The translations under genes were made by a program, and so were the position numbers. From contig NZ_QIBZ01000008.1 in assembly GCF_003725955.1 (NCBI RefSeq), positions 41,864-105,863 of the forward strand: a stretch of DNA of 64,000 nt, in the 5' to 3' direction. The notes under the pieces were generated by a model that did no database searches, had not been told where the DNA came from, and saw only the letters and a list, made by a program, of their open reading frames with translations. Of this stretch, positions 27,144-36,262 are shown one piece after another (within the stretch, counting starts at the first letter, position 1; each line of letters opens with the position of its first letter). This stretch comes from Slackia isoflavoniconvertens. GTDB lineage: Bacteria; Actinomycetota; Coriobacteriia; Coriobacteriales; Eggerthellaceae.

Positions 27144-28016
27144 CTAGAAGTTGAACGTGCGGCCCGAAAGCTTCTCGTATGCCTGGATGTACTTCTCGGT
27201 GGTCTTCTCGATAACGTCGGCCGGCAAATGCGGCGGATTGCCCTGACGGTCCCAATTGGCGTTGAGCCAGTTGCGCACGAACTGCTTGTCGAAGCTTGCC
27301 TGCTCACGGCCCACTTCGTAATCGTCGGCGCTCCAGAAGCGAGAGCTGTCGGGAGTGAGCACCTCGTCACCGAGAATCGTGCGGCCGTCAAGCACGCCGA
27401 ATTCGAACTTCGTGTCGGCGATGATGATGCCCTGCTTGCGTGCATGCTCCGCAGCGGTCTCGTACACCTTCAGCGACAGGTCGCGAATGTCGGTCGCGGC
27501 CTTCTCGCCCACGATTTCAACCGCGCGCTCGAAGCTGATATTCTCGTCGTGGTCGCCGATCTCGGCCTTCGTGGAAGGCGTGAACAGCGTCTGGGGAAGC
27601 TTGGCGGAATTCTGCAGGCCGGAAGGAAGCTCGATGCCGCATACGCTGCCCGTTTTCTGGTAATCCTTGAAGCCAGAACCAGTCAGATAGCCGCGTACGA
27701 TGCACTCGATAGGAATCATCTGAGCTTTCTTCACGATCATGAAGCGGCCGTTGAGGTAGTCGCTCCACTCTTTGAACTGTTCGGGCAAATCGTTTACGTC
27801 AGAAGAGACCAGGTGGTTTTCGACAACGCCCTCGAGCAGTTCGAACCAGAAGCAGCTGATCTGGGTAAGAACCTGGCCCTTATGGGGAATTTCGTCTTCC
27901 AGAATGTAGTCAAACGCCGAAATGCGGTCGGTCGCGACGAACAGCAGCGTGTCGCCAAGATCGTAAATGTCGCGTACCTTGCCCTGCGCGTCGGGCTTGA
28001 TGGTAATGGGGTTCAC
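27144..28016 (-). CDS. purC: SAICAR synthetase
   Basis: 290 residues. It joins CAIR and aspartate in purine biosynthesis. The family motifs are [11 protein letters not shown] at the start, [27 protein letters not shown] and [13 protein letters not shown]. Translation begins at a GTG 3 nt after the stop of the histidine-kinase gene; GGAAGGAA sits inside that gene's end, so expression is translationally coupled to the two-component system. A purine-synthesis enzyme at the end of such an operon is unusual. Confidence 0.95.
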   Translation of the reverse strand: MNPITIKPDAQGKVRDIYDLGDTLLFVATDRISAFDYILEDEIPHKGQVLTQISCFWFELLEGVVENHLVSSDVNDLPEQFKEWSDYLNGRFMIVKKAQMIPIECIVRGYLTGSGFKDYQKTGSVCGIELPSGLQNSAKLPQTLFTPSTKAEIGDHDENISFERAVEIVGEKAATDIRDLSLKVYETAAEHARKQGIIIADTKFEFGVLDGRTILGDEVLTPDSSRFWSADDYEVGREQASFDKQFVRNWLNANWDRQGNPPHLPADVIEKTTEKYIQAYEKLSGRTFNF

Positions 28017-28019
28017 AGC

Positions 28020-29627
28020 CTAGTTCCTTCCCTTTCGTTTTGCCGCCTGCGCTTTTGCGCCGCGTTCTTTCGAATTGGCCTTTTCCTTTTGCGCCTTGAT
28101 GCGCTCTTCGTCATAAAGCGGAACGTGGATGGTAAAGCAGGCGCCTTCGCCCTTCTTGCCTTCCACCTGCACCCAACCGCCATGACGGTCGACGATTTCT
28201 TTCACAACGGCCAAGCCTACACCCAAACCGCCGCTTTGACGCTGACGGCTTTCCTCGGCACGCCAAAAACGCTTGAACACCATGCGGCGCTCCTCGGGGG
28301 AAAGGCCGATGCCCGTATCGCGAACGGCAATCGCGGCCATAACATCGCCGCGCTTTACCGAAACGGTAATCTTGCCCGGCGCCGGCGTATAGCGAACCGC
28401 GTTAGAGATGAGGTTCGCGGTCGCCTGGCGCAGCATGTCGCGATCACCGTAAACAATAACGTCGGGCTCTGCGTCATACTCGAGCATAAGACCGGCGTCG
28501 TTGACGAACGCCTCATGCGACATAACGAGCGGGCGAATAAGGTCGCCCACGTCGACGACCTCCTCATTCATGGGAGTCGAACGGCTCTCGAGGCGCGAGA
28601 GCTTCAAAATGGCGTCGACCAAGCGGGAAAGGCGCTGCACCTCGGCGTCAATCGTGTTCAGGCGCTCTTCATCGGCCTCGAACACGCCATCCATAATGGC
28701 CTCGACCGTCGATTGAATCGCCATGAGGGGCGTGCGCAGCTCATGCGCCACGTCAGTGGTAAGGCGGCGCTCAAGTTCCTGGTTGCTCTCAACGCTTTCG
28801 GCCATGGCGTCAAACGTTTTAGCAAGCTCGGCAATTTCATCTTTACCATCGAGGTTCACGCGAGCCGAAAGGTTGCCTTCCTTGATTTCCTGCGCCGTTT
28901 TCGTGATGCGATTAATAGGGCCCACCAGGCCACGGGCAAACAGGATGCCGATAAGCGACGCAAGCGCGACAGATAGCACAGCGGCAAGGCACATGCCCTG
29001 GTAGCTTTGCATGCGGAATTCTTGATCGGCCTTCGAAAGCAGCAAGTCGCTGCCATAGACCCAAATTTGAACGGTGCCGACAACCTGGCCATCGCCAAGC
29101 GTGATGGCCGCGGAAGCCATCCTGCCATCGGATGGTGCAAACGAGCCCGTTTCGTCAATGCTGTTCGAAGAGGAATACGAAGAGCCGTTGGGGCGCGACG
29201 AGTCGTACACGACGGTTTCGGTCGAAGAGGAAATTACCTGAATGCCCATGCCCGGCTGCAGCATATGCACCGATTCGGCCGGCTCCGCATCGTTAATGGA
29301 AAGCGACGGATAGCTCATTTTGTTGCCCTCGCCAATAGCGTCAAGCGTTGCAGAATTGCTTCGCTCGTAGCGGTTCGCAATGTTGGCGGCGGTGGTATCG
29401 GCGAGCTGTTGACCATTCTCGCGGGTATAGGCCTGGAAATGCTCTTCCCACACATAGGAAAGAACGCCCATTGCCACCACGACGGTCATGATGGCAACGA
29501 GCGAAAAAGTTACGGTTACGCGAGTGGTATACGAGAAGCCAAAGAACCAATCATAAATGCGCTGGCGCGCGGTTCGTTCATCGGTTCGCTGCTTCTTGCC
29601 ACTTGCTTGCTTAGGTTCTGACGCCAT
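28020..29627 (-). CDS. sensor histidine kinase (HAMP, HisKA, HATPase)
   Basis: 535 residues from the ATG at 29627 (an open TTG at 29678 was judged less likely). The order is a membrane helix (about 35-58), an extracytoplasmic sensor domain (about 60-210), a second helix (about 212-235), HAMP (RITKTAQEIKEGNLSARV), HisKA with DVAHELRTPL, and HATPase (NLISNAVRYTPAPG, VRDTGIGLSPEE, GGLGVGLAVVKEIV). The C-terminal tail is basic and Lys-rich. It is the partner of the OmpR-type regulator just upstream and is coupled to purC downstream. Confidence 0.92.
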   Translation of the reverse strand: MASEPKQASGKKQRTDERTARQRIYDWFFGFSYTTRVTVTFSLVAIMTVVVAMGVLSYVWEEHFQAYTRENGQQLADTTAANIANRYERSNSATLDAIGEGNKMSYPSLSINDAEPAESVHMLQPGMGIQVISSSTETVVYDSSRPNGSSYSSSNSIDETGSFAPSDGRMASAAITLGDGQVVGTVQIWVYGSDLLLSKADQEFRMQSYQGMCLAAVLSVALASLIGILFARGLVGPINRITKTAQEIKEGNLSARVNLDGKDEIAELAKTFDAMAESVESNQELERRLTTDVAHELRTPLMAIQSTVEAIMDGVFEADEERLNTIDAEVQRLSRLVDAILKLSRLESRSTPMNEEVVDVGDLIRPLVMSHEAFVNDAGLMLEYDAEPDVIVYGDRDMLRQATANLISNAVRYTPAPGKITVSVKRGDVMAAIAVRDTGIGLSPEERRMVFKRFWRAEESRQRQSGGLGVGLAVVKEIVDRHGGWVQVEGKKGEGACFTIHVPLYDEERIKAQKEKANSKERGAKAQAAKRKGRN

Positions 29628-29684
29628 GATTGCTGCGATCTCGCCCTCGTGTTTCTCAATGCCGGCAAGCCGGCGCAAACCGAC

Positions 29685-30389
29685 TTACTGCTTGGTGGGG
29701 TCTTCGAAACGATAGCCCACGCCATGCACGGTGTGCAGCCACTTGGGATTACGCGGATTGTCGCCGATTTTGGCGCGCAGGTTCTTCACATGGGAGTCGA
29801 TGGTGCGCTCATAGCCCTCGAAGTCGTAGCCGAGGACCTTCTCGACGAGTTCCATACGCGAATACACGCGGCCAGGATAGCGGGAAAGCGTGGTGAGCAG
29901 CTTGAACTCGCTGGCGGTAAGATCGACTTCCTTGCCTTTGACGAGCACCTTGTGGCCCGAAACGTCAATCGTGAGCTCGCCGAACTCGAGCACCTCGCGC
30001 TGAGGCTCGGAATCGGCATGCACGCGGCGAAGCAAGGCGCGAACGCGGGCGACGAGCTCGCGGGGGCTGAAGGGTTTCACCAGATAGTCGTCGGCACCGA
30101 GCTCGAGGCCGATGATGCGGTCTTCAACCTCACCCTTCGCGGTGAGCATGATGATAGGCACATCGGAATTGTCGCGAATGGCACGGCACACGCGCTCGCC
30201 CGGCACGCGGGGAAGCATGAGGTCGAGCACGACCAGGTCGAAATGATGCTTGGAAAATTCTTCGAGGGCTTCCTGGCCGTCGCCAACGGCAGTCACCCAG
30301 TAATTCTCACGTTCGAGATAGGCGGCTACGGCATCGCGGATTGCCTTCTCGTCTTCGACGAGGAGAATGCGTCGCGTTTCGTTGCTCAT
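29685..30389 (-). CDS. OmpR/PhoB-family response regulator
   Basis: 234 residues from the ATG at 30389 (GGGGAG upstream). The receiver domain has VEDE, the phosphoacceptor Asp in LVVLDLMLPRV, and the conserved Lys in DYLVKPFSPREL. The winged-helix domain (about 135-232) includes LTASEFKLLTTLSRYPGRVYS and RTIDSHVKNLRAKIG. Gene order is regulator, kinase, purC on one strand. The open frame upstream of 30389 is antisense to the Tat-type gene and was excluded. Confidence 0.93.
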   Translation of the reverse strand: MSNETRRILLVEDEKAIRDAVAAYLERENYWVTAVGDGQEALEEFSKHHFDLVVLDLMLPRVPGERVCRAIRDNSDVPIIMLTAKGEVEDRIIGLELGADDYLVKPFSPRELVARVRALLRRVHADSEPQREVLEFGELTIDVSGHKVLVKGKEVDLTASEFKLLTTLSRYPGRVYSRMELVEKVLGYDFEGYERTIDSHVKNLRAKIGDNPRNPKWLHTVHGVGYRFEDPTKQ

Positions 30390-30540
30390 GATGAATGCTC
30401 CCCTGCTGTATTGATTTTGAGGCCGACACGCGACCCCAGCGTACGGCCGCATGCCGCGCGCAATTTTCGATTTGGGTTTATTGTAACGATTCAGGCGCAA
30501 CCGTGGGCCATTTGCTGGCAAAACGACATAATAAGCCCCT

Positions 30541-32061
30541 ATGGCCCAAAGAAACCAAACACCTCGACATTCCGCACGCGGCGCTTCGCAGCGCAGCAGG
30601 CGTCCGCATGCCCAAAATACGCGCACAACCCGCACGTCGCGCGGCGCAACAGCACGTCCGTCGGCGCGCAACCAAGCAACAAGGGCACCTCGCCATGGCA
30701 TCTCGACGGTTCGCGGCAAAGCGGGACGCAGTGCGCACGGCACCGTGAAGCAGAGCCTCAGCTCTGCGACCTTTACGCCTGGCCCCAATGCGGGCATTGG
30801 CACAGGGCGCCCTACCGCAGCGTCCCAAGCGCCTGACGCACGAATCAACATCTCCCTGCCGGCAGGCGAAAGCCTCTCCATTACACGGCGCCAATTGCTC
30901 ATTGGAGCCCTTGGCATTGGCGCTGTGGTGGTCGCTGGAGCCGCCGCCTCAGCCGTAAGCAACGAAAAGAAGGCCGACAGCGAAGTCGACGCGCTTGCCG
31001 TGAATAAGGAATCGGTATTCTCGATTTCCGATTGCACCGTGCTCGATTCCGCTCCGCTCTCGCTCGCCGGCGAGTTCAAAATGCCCTACGGCACGTTGGT
31101 GTGGGCAAACAGCGAAACCTATGCGGCATGCCTTCTGCCCACCGAAAACTCAAGCCCGCTCACGCAGGTCGCCGTTCTCTCGCTTTCCAGCGGACAATAT
31201 ACCGTCGTGCTTGACGGCCCGCACAGCAGCGAGCGCGGCTTCGACATTTACGACGTGCGTTGCAACGACCAGGGCATCGTGTGGATTGAATCCAATTGCT
31301 ATACGGGCGAGTGGCGCGTTTTCCAGGCCACGCTTTCACGCGGCGTTGCGGGCGACGCCAAACAAGTCGACTCAGGCAATGGCGACTGGGACGTGCCATC
31401 GATCACCGTTGCGAAGTCGCGAGCGTTTTGGCAGGTAATGCCCTCAACAAGTGGAAACGCCACCTCTGAGCCGTCCGCGCTGAAATCGGCGGCCTTCGGG
31501 TCGAGCGACGTGCGCGTCGATTGGCAGAGCAATGGCCGCATGAGCACGTCGCCCTATTCCACGGGCGACGCCATTTGCATTTCGCCGCGCTCGCAAGCCT
31601 CCAGCTCGTATTCGCAACTCACGCTCATCGACGCGGAATCAGGAGCCATGCGCGAATCGCTCACGCTGCCCGCTTCAATGCGCCCGCTCGAAGCCGCCTA
31701 TGTGAATGGACGGTTCTCGTTCACATTCGACTCTATTTACACCTACGGCGAAGGCCTCGCGAGCCTTGGCACGTATGCTCCCGTAAGCAACGACACGGGC
31801 GGCCAGTGGTTCTGTTTCGACCGCAACCCGCTATGCGCCCCCGCATGGTGCGGCGGAAACCTCGTCGTGAAATCGACCCGCACGGTCGCAGGCGTGAATT
31901 TAAGCACGCGCGAGATGTTCTCGCTCGACTGCCCCGACGATTGCGACAACTACGGCGATTTCCTCGCCAGCCAAGGTGACGTCAACTCCCTCGTCACGTA
32001 TCTGGGAATGAGCACTAACGAAGACGACGCTTACACCCTCGTGCGCGTGTGGACCGCATAA
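30541..32061 (+). CDS. secreted or anchored protein with Tat-like signal
   Basis: 506 residues. A 110-residue Arg/Thr/Ser-rich cytoplasmic leader precedes ITRRQLLIGALGIGAVVVAG, a twin-arginine-like motif plus hydrophobic stretch (about 116-138). The rest (140-506) is a Ser/Asp-rich exported domain with repeated beta-strand patterns (YGTLVWANSETYAACLL, QGIVWIES, GGQWFCFDRNPL), suggesting a beta-propeller. The leader is far longer than usual, so the segment may simply be a membrane anchor. It is divergent from the two-component operon. Function unknown. Confidence 0.7.
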   Translation: MAQRNQTPRHSARGASQRSRRPHAQNTRTTRTSRGATARPSARNQATRAPRHGISTVRGKAGRSAHGTVKQSLSSATFTPGPNAGIGTGRPTAASQAPDARINISLPAGESLSITRRQLLIGALGIGAVVVAGAAASAVSNEKKADSEVDALAVNKESVFSISDCTVLDSAPLSLAGEFKMPYGTLVWANSETYAACLLPTENSSPLTQVAVLSLSSGQYTVVLDGPHSSERGFDIYDVRCNDQGIVWIESNCYTGEWRVFQATLSRGVAGDAKQVDSGNGDWDVPSITVAKSRAFWQVMPSTSGNATSEPSALKSAAFGSSDVRVDWQSNGRMSTSPYSTGDAICISPRSQASSSYSQLTLIDAESGAMRESLTLPASMRPLEAAYVNGRFSFTFDSIYTYGEGLASLGTYAPVSNDTGGQWFCFDRNPLCAPAWCGGNLVVKSTRTVAGVNLSTREMFSLDCPDDCDNYGDFLASQGDVNSLVTYLGMSTNEDDAYTLVRVWTA

Positions 32062-32097
32062 GACGCGCCCAACCAAACGAGCCAATACCAGCCTAAG

Positions 32098-32125
32098 GGC
32101 GACGCTTCAAGCGCCGCCTTTTTTT
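32098..32125 (+). terminator. terminator of Tat-type protein gene
   Basis: GGCGACGCTT (32098-32107) pairs with AAGCGCCGCC (32109-32118, one mismatch), followed by seven T. Confidence 0.85.
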
Positions 32126-32171
32126 CGTGCAATGTTGGCCGTCAAAAACTTAGCAGCAGTCGCATCAATGC

Positions 32172-32313
32172 GCGGAAGGCGCCGGGGTGGCCGACCGGAA
32201 ACGCTCGGTTTCTCATTTCCTCTTAAAACGGGGAACCGGAGCTCGGCGCATAGGCCACGAAGCGGCCGGTAGCCGAGCGGGCATTTCCGAGCGGCCGCCC
32301 CGGCGCCTTCCGC
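32172..32313 (-). repeat. dispersed hairpin element, copy B
   Basis: Outer arms 32172-32193 and 32292-32313 pair over 22 bp with one G-T pair, and pairing continues inward with mismatches and a 4-nt bulge. The core (32204-32279) is the reverse complement of the cores of copies A and C, with about six differences from each. It lies between the terminators of two convergent genes, the Tat-type gene and purB, so it need not serve as a terminator. Confidence 0.9.
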
Positions 32314-32367
32314 ACGCGAGCTACGATAAGTCTTCCGCGCGGGACAAGACGCCTTCTCCGCATACTG

Positions 32368-32402
32368 AAAAGGAGCGCCCGGCAGGTCGCCGAACGCTCC
32401 TT
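32368..32402 (-). terminator. terminator of purB
   Basis: AAGGAGCG on the minus strand (from 32402) pairs with CGCTCCTT (ending near 32369) and is followed by TTCAG. An inner CGGC/GCCG stem extends it. Confidence 0.6.
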
Positions 32403-32420
32403 AGCGATAATCGAACAGGC

Positions 32421-33764
32421 TTAGAATTCCAGGCCTTCAAGCTTTTTGAAGGCTTCATCCTTGTGCTGCAAGAACGCCCACGGATTGAAAATCTCGTCGA
32501 GGGTTTCCTTGGAAAGCTTTGCCTCGGGGTCGGCTTCCAAACGCTCGCGATAAGTGGGGCCGGCAACCGCATTCTGGATGTCGTGCCACACGGCCATGGC
32601 ATTGCGCTGCACGATGACATAGGCATCTTCGCGCGTAATACCCGTGTTCACCAGGGCAAGCAGCACCTTCGAGGAGAAGATCAGGCCACGCGTGCGGTGA
32701 AGGTTGTGCTCCATCTTGTCAGGATACGTCTGCAGGCCATCGAGCATCCACTGCATTTTGCCGAACATATAGTCAAGCGCAATGAAGCTATCGGCCAGAG
32801 CAACGCGCTCAGCGCCCGAGTGCGAGATGTCGCGCTCGAACCACAGCGCCACGTCGTCGAGGCCGACCTGGGCGTTCGCCTTCACGATACGAGCCAGGCC
32901 GCACACGCGTTCCGCCGTGATGGGGTTGCGCTTGTGAGGCATGGCCGAAGAGCCCTTCTGGCCAGCCTTGAACGGCTCTTCCGCCTCAATGACGTCGCTT
33001 TCCTGCATGAGGCGCACCTGCAAAGCGATGCTCTCAAGCGTAGAGGCGCACACAGCAAGCGCACACATGACCTGCGCGTGGCGATCGCGAGCAAGCACCT
33101 GCGTAGACAGCGGATCGGGAGTCAGGCCCATTTTCTCGCAGACGTACTGCTCGACGAACGGGTCGATGCTCGAATAGGTGCCCACTGCACCAGAAATGGC
33201 GCCCGTTGCGGCAACCTCGCGAGCCTGCTGCAGGCGGGTCTCGGCGCGCTTGAGGGCCCAAGCCCAGCTGCCGAATTTCATGCCGAACACCATGGGCTCA
33301 GCATGAATGCCATGGGTACGACCCACGCACAGGGTGTTCTGGAATTCAAACGCACGGCGCTTGCAGGTTTCGCCGAGCTGCTTCACGTCGGCCAAAATAA
33401 TGTCGAGCGCCTGCGTGATCTGGTACGACAGCGCGGTGTCACCCAGGTCGGAAGAAGTCATGCCATAGTGCACCCAACGGCTGGGCTTTTCTTCGCCTTC
33501 GGGAATATCGGCATCGATATATTCAGCCATGTTCGTGAGGAACGCAATAACGTCGTGGTTCGTCACGGCCTCAATCTCGGAAACGCGATCGACGGTAAAG
33601 TTCGCATGGTCGCGAATCCACTTTGCGTCTTCCTTGGTGATGCCGCACTGCCCCAGCTCGGCCTGGGCCTCGCATGCGAGCAGCTCGATTTCCTTCCAAA
33701 TGTTGAACTTGTTCTCAAGCTCCCAAATGGCGCCCATGGCCGGGCGCGTGTAGCGAGAAATCAT
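32421..33764 (-). CDS. purB: adenylosuccinate lyase
   Basis: 447 residues. It cleaves SAICAR and adenylosuccinate in purine synthesis. The superfamily signature SSAMPHKRNPITAERV with the catalytic Ser loop is present, as are MISRYTRPAMGAIW at the start and YGMTSSDLGDTALSYQ. GAAAGGA precedes the ATG, and a TATAAT -10 box lies at 33796-33801 on the minus strand. The gene is bracketed by hairpin-element copies B and C in opposite orientation. Confidence 0.96.
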   Translation of the reverse strand: MISRYTRPAMGAIWELENKFNIWKEIELLACEAQAELGQCGITKEDAKWIRDHANFTVDRVSEIEAVTNHDVIAFLTNMAEYIDADIPEGEEKPSRWVHYGMTSSDLGDTALSYQITQALDIILADVKQLGETCKRRAFEFQNTLCVGRTHGIHAEPMVFGMKFGSWAWALKRAETRLQQAREVAATGAISGAVGTYSSIDPFVEQYVCEKMGLTPDPLSTQVLARDRHAQVMCALAVCASTLESIALQVRLMQESDVIEAEEPFKAGQKGSSAMPHKRNPITAERVCGLARIVKANAQVGLDDVALWFERDISHSGAERVALADSFIALDYMFGKMQWMLDGLQTYPDKMEHNLHRTRGLIFSSKVLLALVNTGITREDAYVIVQRNAMAVWHDIQNAVAGPTYRERLEADPEAKLSKETLDEIFNPWAFLQHKDEAFKKLEGLEF

Positions 33765-33890
33765 ACTGGTCCTTTCAGGCGAATTGACCAGGCTATTATA
33801 CGGCCAATGGTACAGCGGGGGCGTAAACTCGCGGAATCGCGATAAAGTCGAAGGGCGAATGCCTTAAGGGCGGGAAAGACAACCGCTCGC

Positions 33891-34036
33891 GCGCAGAAGG
33901 CGCAGGGGCGGCCGTTCCAAAATGCCTGCTCGGCTACCGGCCGCTACGCGGCCTATGCGCCGAGCTCCGGTTTCCCGTTTTAAAGAGAAATGAGAAACCG
34001 AGCATTTCCAATCGACCGCCCCGGCGCCTTCTGCGC
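33891..34036 (+). repeat. dispersed hairpin element, copy C
   Basis: The left arm begins at 33891 and the right arm ends at 34036. The outer 22 or so positions are complementary with one mismatch, followed by imperfect pairing into the core. The core (33928-34003) matches copy A in the same orientation and copy B in reverse. It lies between the purB promoter side and the end of the trkA-like gene. Confidence 0.9.
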
Positions 34037-34133
34037 ACTTATGGATAGGAATCACCTCGTATGGATCCCTCGAAGGTGGCCGAGACCGCACCAATCCCCG
34101 AGAGCAAACCAAAGCATGCAGACCAATCTAGCC

Positions 34134-34814
34134 CTACAAAGCGCCGAATACCGCGCGAACATCGTCGACGATATCGTGCTCGGCGACCACGACGGCCTTA
34201 TCGCCCGGATAGAGCACCATGTCGTCGGTCGCCACTTCAGCCTCGCCGTATTCGCGGCGGTCAACGGCAATGAGCAGGCTGCCTTCGGGCAGGTCGATAA
34301 CGTCGACGGGCACGCCGTCGTCCATCTTGAAGTGGCGAAGCTTCTGCGGAATCGCGATCTCGAGCAGCGCGATGTCTCCGCGCGAAAGCGCCGACACAAC
34401 ACCCACGCCGCCCATCAGGGCTTCTTCTTCAATCATGTTCGCGATAAGCATGGTTGACGACACGCTCTCAATGCCGACCTCGCGAAAGATTCGACGATTC
34501 TTGGGGTTGTTCACGCGGGCAATGCAACGATTCACGTTGAATACGCGCGTCGCGATTTCGCACGCCACAAGGTTGTCGTCGTCGCGGCCTGTTACGGCAA
34601 CGAAGACGTCGGCCTTACGAATGCCTGCGTCTTCCTGGAAGTCGGAGTCGCAGCCATCGCCGTTAATGATGAGGTATTCGCCCTGAAGCTCGACGGAAAG
34701 ATGGTCGGCGGTATCGCGGTCGCTTTCGAGCACCGCGACCTCATGGCCTTTGCCCAACAAGACGCTCGCCAGGTATTCGCCGACTTTGCCGCCGCCCATG
34801 ATAACGATATACAC
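34134..34814 (-). CDS. TrkA-type potassium-uptake regulator (RCK domain), first copy
   Basis: 226 residues. An RCK_N Rossmann domain with the NAD/ATP-binding MYIVIMGGGKVGEYLAS and the acidic LESD at strand 2 is followed by an RCK_C domain (about 140-226, LPEGSLLIAVDR, DKAVVVAEHD). Such proteins gate TrkH/KtrB potassium channels from the cytoplasm. It is 6 nt downstream of a second TrkA-like gene, so they probably act as a pair. No channel subunit is encoded in the window. Confidence 0.88.
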   Translation of the reverse strand: MYIVIMGGGKVGEYLASVLLGKGHEVAVLESDRDTADHLSVELQGEYLIINGDGCDSDFQEDAGIRKADVFVAVTGRDDDNLVACEIATRVFNVNRCIARVNNPKNRRIFREVGIESVSSTMLIANMIEEEALMGGVGVVSALSRGDIALLEIAIPQKLRHFKMDDGVPVDVIDLPEGSLLIAVDRREYGEAEVATDDMVLYPGDKAVVVAEHDIVDDVRAVFGAL

Positions 34815-34820
34815 CGCAGC

Positions 34821-35483
34821 CTACCTTTGCATCATGTAAACCGAAAACGAATTCAGCAGGTCATGGCGAATGCATGCCAACACGCTGTCGCCATGGTAGA
34901 GCACGCTGTCGCGCGTGGGAATGGAACTCATGGAGCCGTCGCGACGCTCAAACGCGATAATGCGAATGCCATGATTGCGTTCAAGGTCGCCCACCTTCAC
35001 GCGACCGCGGGGCGTCATAGACAGGTCGATGGAGAAGCGAAGCACCTCAAAGTCGCCGAACGTATCGAGATGGCTTCCGTGGCCCGACATGATTTTCGAG
35101 AAGATTTCCTCAGCAACGAGCGAGGTTCCGCACACATAGTCGAGGCCCAACTGCATATAGGCTCGCTCGCGCGCGGGGTTGTAAAGTCGCGCGATAACAT
35201 GAGGCACGTGGAAAATACGGCGAGCGACCTCGATCACCATGAGGTTCGAGTTGTCCGACTGCGTAACAGCAGCCACAACGTCGGCCTCCTCCACGCCCGC
35301 GCGCACAAGAACATCCTCGTCGAAGCCTACGCCCTGCAAGGTGTTGCCATTGAAATTGCGATCGAGATTCGAGAACGCCGCGGCATTGCGGTCAACGACA
35401 CACACGTTGCCGTCGCCCTGGGAAAGCAGCGTTGCAAGCTGAGAGCCAACACGCCCGCAGCCAACGATGATGATATTCGCCAT
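34821..35483 (-). CDS. TrkA-type potassium-uptake regulator (RCK domain), second copy
   Basis: 220 residues. The RCK_N domain starts MANIIIVGCGRVGSQLA with GxGxxG and VVDRN; the C-terminal RCK_C region is SIPTRDSVLYHGDSVLACI. It is divergent in sequence from the neighbouring TrkA-like protein, so this is an ancient pair rather than a recent duplication. It is the first gene of the two-gene unit. The partner TrkH was not found in the window. Confidence 0.88.
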   Translation of the reverse strand: MANIIIVGCGRVGSQLATLLSQGDGNVCVVDRNAAAFSNLDRNFNGNTLQGVGFDEDVLVRAGVEEADVVAAVTQSDNSNLMVIEVARRIFHVPHVIARLYNPARERAYMQLGLDYVCGTSLVAEEIFSKIMSGHGSHLDTFGDFEVLRFSIDLSMTPRGRVKVGDLERNHGIRIIAFERRDGSMSSIPTRDSVLYHGDSVLACIRHDLLNSFSVYMMQR

Positions 35484-35521
35484 ACTCCTGCCTTTCGGCC
35501 TACGCCGAGGTCAACGGCGCG

Positions 35522-36262
35522 TTAGAGGAATTTGTAGTAAACAGGCTTGACGCCCCAGTCGCCGATTTGGCTTGCACCGAGGGCTTTCCAGCAGCCCGGC
35601 GCCAAATCGAGGGCTCGCCCATATTTCTCGAAGCCGCCTGTATCGGTCACCGTTGCGACAATGATGGTTTCGCCATAGCGAATGGCAACCGCGTGCCCAA
35701 GCAGATTCGACTGCGACTGGGGAACGGCCACCGTGAGCTCGTTTTCAGAAAGCAGGCGGCCCGACGCGGTGGCATCGGTGCAGAAGTTGCCCGAACCGTC
35801 GTCGTTGTCAGAGCGGCTGTACGCCGAAGCCATACCGTACGACCAGCCGTCAGACTCATCAGGGAGAATGCGCGGTGCAGTGGGCAGCGGATTGGTGGTA
35901 CCCAAGGCCAACGCGGCCTCGGCGGTAGACGAATTCAGGGCGTCATATGCGGCAAGTGCGATAACCGGATCGGGGTCTTTCACCGTGATGGTGCGCGACG
36001 CGGTTTTCGTAAGCGAATTTGAATCGCTAATGCGCTCCTGCGCGTTGGAATCGCCTTCGAAAGAAGCGAATGCTTCATCGTCGGAAACGGTATTGCGTGC
36101 CTCGCCAATGCCAAGCGTGGAGTTGTCCACATCATGGGATGCCACGGCGGGCTCAAGGGTGATGACCGTGAACCCCGCAGCAACAAGGGCGACAACCGCC
36201 ACGGCGATGAACGCCGCTGCGAACGCGTGCCTATTGCCGCGTTTTTCAGCGATACGAGCCAC
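35522..36262 (-). CDS. exported double-psi beta-barrel (3D/RlpA-like) protein
   Basis: 246 residues from the GTG at 36262, chosen for GGAGG just upstream. An ATG at 36352 extends the frame but has no site. A signal/anchor helix (about 12-33, AFAAAFIAVAVVALVAAGFTVI) precedes a Ser/Asp-rich linker and a C-terminal domain (about 150-246). That domain contains YGMASAYS, TASGRLL, LGHAVAIRYGETIIVATVTDTGGF and ALDLAPGCWKALG, the pattern of 3D/DPBB cell-wall lytic domains. It probably acts on peptidoglycan. Confidence 0.75.
   Translation of the reverse strand: MARIAEKRGNRHAFAAAFIAVAVVALVAAGFTVITLEPAVASHDVDNSTLGIGEARNTVSDDEAFASFEGDSNAQERISDSNSLTKTASRTITVKDPDPVIALAAYDALNSSTAEAALALGTTNPLPTAPRILPDESDGWSYGMASAYSRSDNDDGSGNFCTDATASGRLLSENELTVAVPQSQSNLLGHAVAIRYGETIIVATVTDTGGFEKYGRALDLAPGCWKALGASQIGDWGVKPVYYKFL

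Noticed and set aside
27228..28976. 582-codon plus-strand open frame opposite purC and the histidine kinase
   Set aside because: Antisense shadow of two well-identified genes, with no ribosome site or family signature.
12836..34112. Similar translated peptides (LKRETGARRIG-like) in short frames at 12.9, 32.2 and 33.9 kb
   Set aside because: The likeness comes from the shared nucleotide core of the hairpin element. The frames have no ribosome sites and different ends, so they are not a protein family.
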